From NCBI GenBank assembly GCA_947379685.1, contig CANCOG010000247.1, positions 1 to 7,427 on the forward strand: a stretch of 7,427 bases of DNA, given 5' to 3'. Source of the stretch: Flavipsychrobacter stenotrophus. Its GTDB lineage: Bacteria; Bacteroidota; Bacteroidia; Chitinophagales; Chitinophagaceae. The position numbers and the translations under genes were made by a program. Position 1 is the first letter of the stretch, and each line of letters begins with the position of its first letter. Positions 6,890-7,427 of the stretch are shown here, one piece after another. The notes under the pieces are model-generated. The model saw only the letters and a list, made by a program, of their open reading frames with translations. It ran no database searches and was not told the origin of the DNA.

Positions 6890-6934
6890 TTCTTCAGGGG
6901 AGGGAGATTGACCTTAAAGCATTAATTTTGTCTA

Positions 6935-7427
6935 ATGCAGGCCACAAAAAACATAACGACGCGAACGGAATATTTCCTGGAGAAAGAAGCACAATATGGA
7001 GCGCATAATTACCATCCGCTGCCAGTAGTCCTCAGTAAGGGCAGGGGAGTATTTGTTTGGGATGTCGATGATAAACGTTATTACGATTTTTTGTCAGGCT
7101 ATTCAGCTATCAATCAAGGTCATTGTCATCCCCGCATAATGGAGGCTTTTATGGTGCAGGCGCAAAAGCTTACGCTTACTTCCCGCGCCTTTCATAACGA
7201 TGTGATGGGAGAATATGCCGAGTTCATCACCCGTTATTTTGGGTATGACAAAGTTTTGCCCATGAACACCGGTGTAGAAGCCGTTGAAACTGGTCTTAAA
7301 TTGGCGCGTCGCTGGGGCTACGAGGTAAAAGGTGTTGAGCCTGGCAAGGCACGGATAATTACCTGCGCCGATAACTTTCATGGTCGTACTCTTTCTGTAA
7401 TATCTTTTAGTACTGATAAAGACTCCA
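6935..7427 (+). CDS. rocD: Ornithine aminotransferase (ornithine--oxo-acid transaminase), 5' part
   Basis: The first 164 codons are present and the gene runs off the right window edge; family members are usually around 400 residues. The enzyme is PLP-dependent. It moves the delta-amino group of ornithine to 2-oxoglutarate, giving glutamate semialdehyde, and so links arginine/ornithine breakdown to proline and glutamate. The N-terminus YGAHNYHPLPVVL (21-33), YSAINQGHCHP (56-66), MNTGVEAVETGLKLAR (110-125) and NFHGRT (147-152) closely follow eukaryotic and bacterial OAT and distinguish it from acetylornithine aminotransferase. The NTG at 111-113 is in the cofactor phosphate-binding region; the PLP lysine lies beyond the window. 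The ATG at 6935 is supported by an in-frame TAA at 6923-6925. A G-rich stretch at 6896-6907 is too far upstream to serve as a Shine-Dalgarno. The protein is cytosolic and the gene is transcribed away from the FIST operon. Confidence 0.93.
   Translation, partial: MQATKNITTRTEYFLEKEAQYGAHNYHPLPVVLSKGRGVFVWDVDDKRYYDFLSGYSAINQGHCHPRIMEAFMVQAQKLTLTSRAFHNDVMGEYAEFITRYFGYDKVLPMNTGVEAVETGLKLARRWGYEVKGVEPGKARIITCADNFHGRTLSVISFSTDKDS

Larger units (their letters stand above)
6412..6934. other. Divergent A/T-rich intergenic region between HPt operon and rocD
   Basis: These roughly 520 bp must hold the promoters of the minus-strand signalling operon and of + strand rocD. They contain no recognisable RNA gene or repeat array. 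Visible elements are a 6-bp inverted repeat (TCCCTA/TAGGGA, 6630-6645), a 12-bp A/T palindrome (6553-6564), a weak G-U-containing hairpin (GCAGCC 6779-6784 with GGTTGC 6795-6800), and a 31-codon + strand open frame (6572-6667) of doubtful coding value. The gap is long for two divergent genes, so an unseen regulator site or small RNA is possible but not shown. Confidence 0.6.

Noticed and set aside
7103..7381. 92-codon minus-strand open frame
   Set aside because: It lies wholly inside the convincing rocD coding sequence on the opposite strand and its translation has no recognisable motif.

Overview
The window looks like chromosomal DNA of a Bacteroidota bacterium, most likely of the Chitinophagaceae/Sphingobacteriia type. 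Three things suggest this. Two proteins end in a type IX secretion (T9SS) type A sorting domain. One small protein fits the Bacteroidota-restricted HYC_CC_PP pattern. Gene starts have A/T-rich leaders without Shine-Dalgarno sites, and some lie near TAnnTTTG-like promoter boxes. Genus and species cannot be read from the sequence.

Layout, left to right. Positions 1-80 appear to hold the last 25 codons of a + strand gene that enters from outside and overlaps the next gene tail-to-tail. Positions 70-3208 (minus strand) hold a putative copper-handling group, transcribed in this order: a small Cys-rich HYC_CC_PP protein (3208-2819), a Met/Cys-rich secreted T9SS cargo protein (2731-1838), and a CueO/laccase-like multicopper oxidase that is also T9SS cargo (1767-70). 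A perfect 12-bp-stem hairpin (1784-1810) sits just before the oxidase start. A good Bacteroidota-type promoter candidate precedes the small Cys-rich gene.

Positions 3339-6411 (minus strand) hold a compact signalling operon in the order HPt phosphotransfer protein (6411-6073), FIST-domain sensor (6010-4868) and soluble hybrid histidine kinase with a C-terminal receiver (4850-3339). The three genes make a near-complete phosphorelay: sensor, kinase plus receiver, and phosphotransfer protein. No output response regulator is present. The arrangement resembles the NosP-NahK-HptB nitric-oxide pathway described in proteobacteria, but the ligand here cannot be deduced from sequence.

Positions 6412-6934 form an A/T-rich divergent intergenic region of about 520 bp, with a short palindrome and weak promoter candidates. 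From 6935 to the window end, on the + strand, lies the first 164 codons of ornithine aminotransferase (rocD), cut by the window edge. FIST genes have been reported near amino-acid metabolism genes, so the divergent rocD gives an alternative idea for the ligand. No RNA genes, CRISPR arrays, insertion sequences or phage genes were seen.
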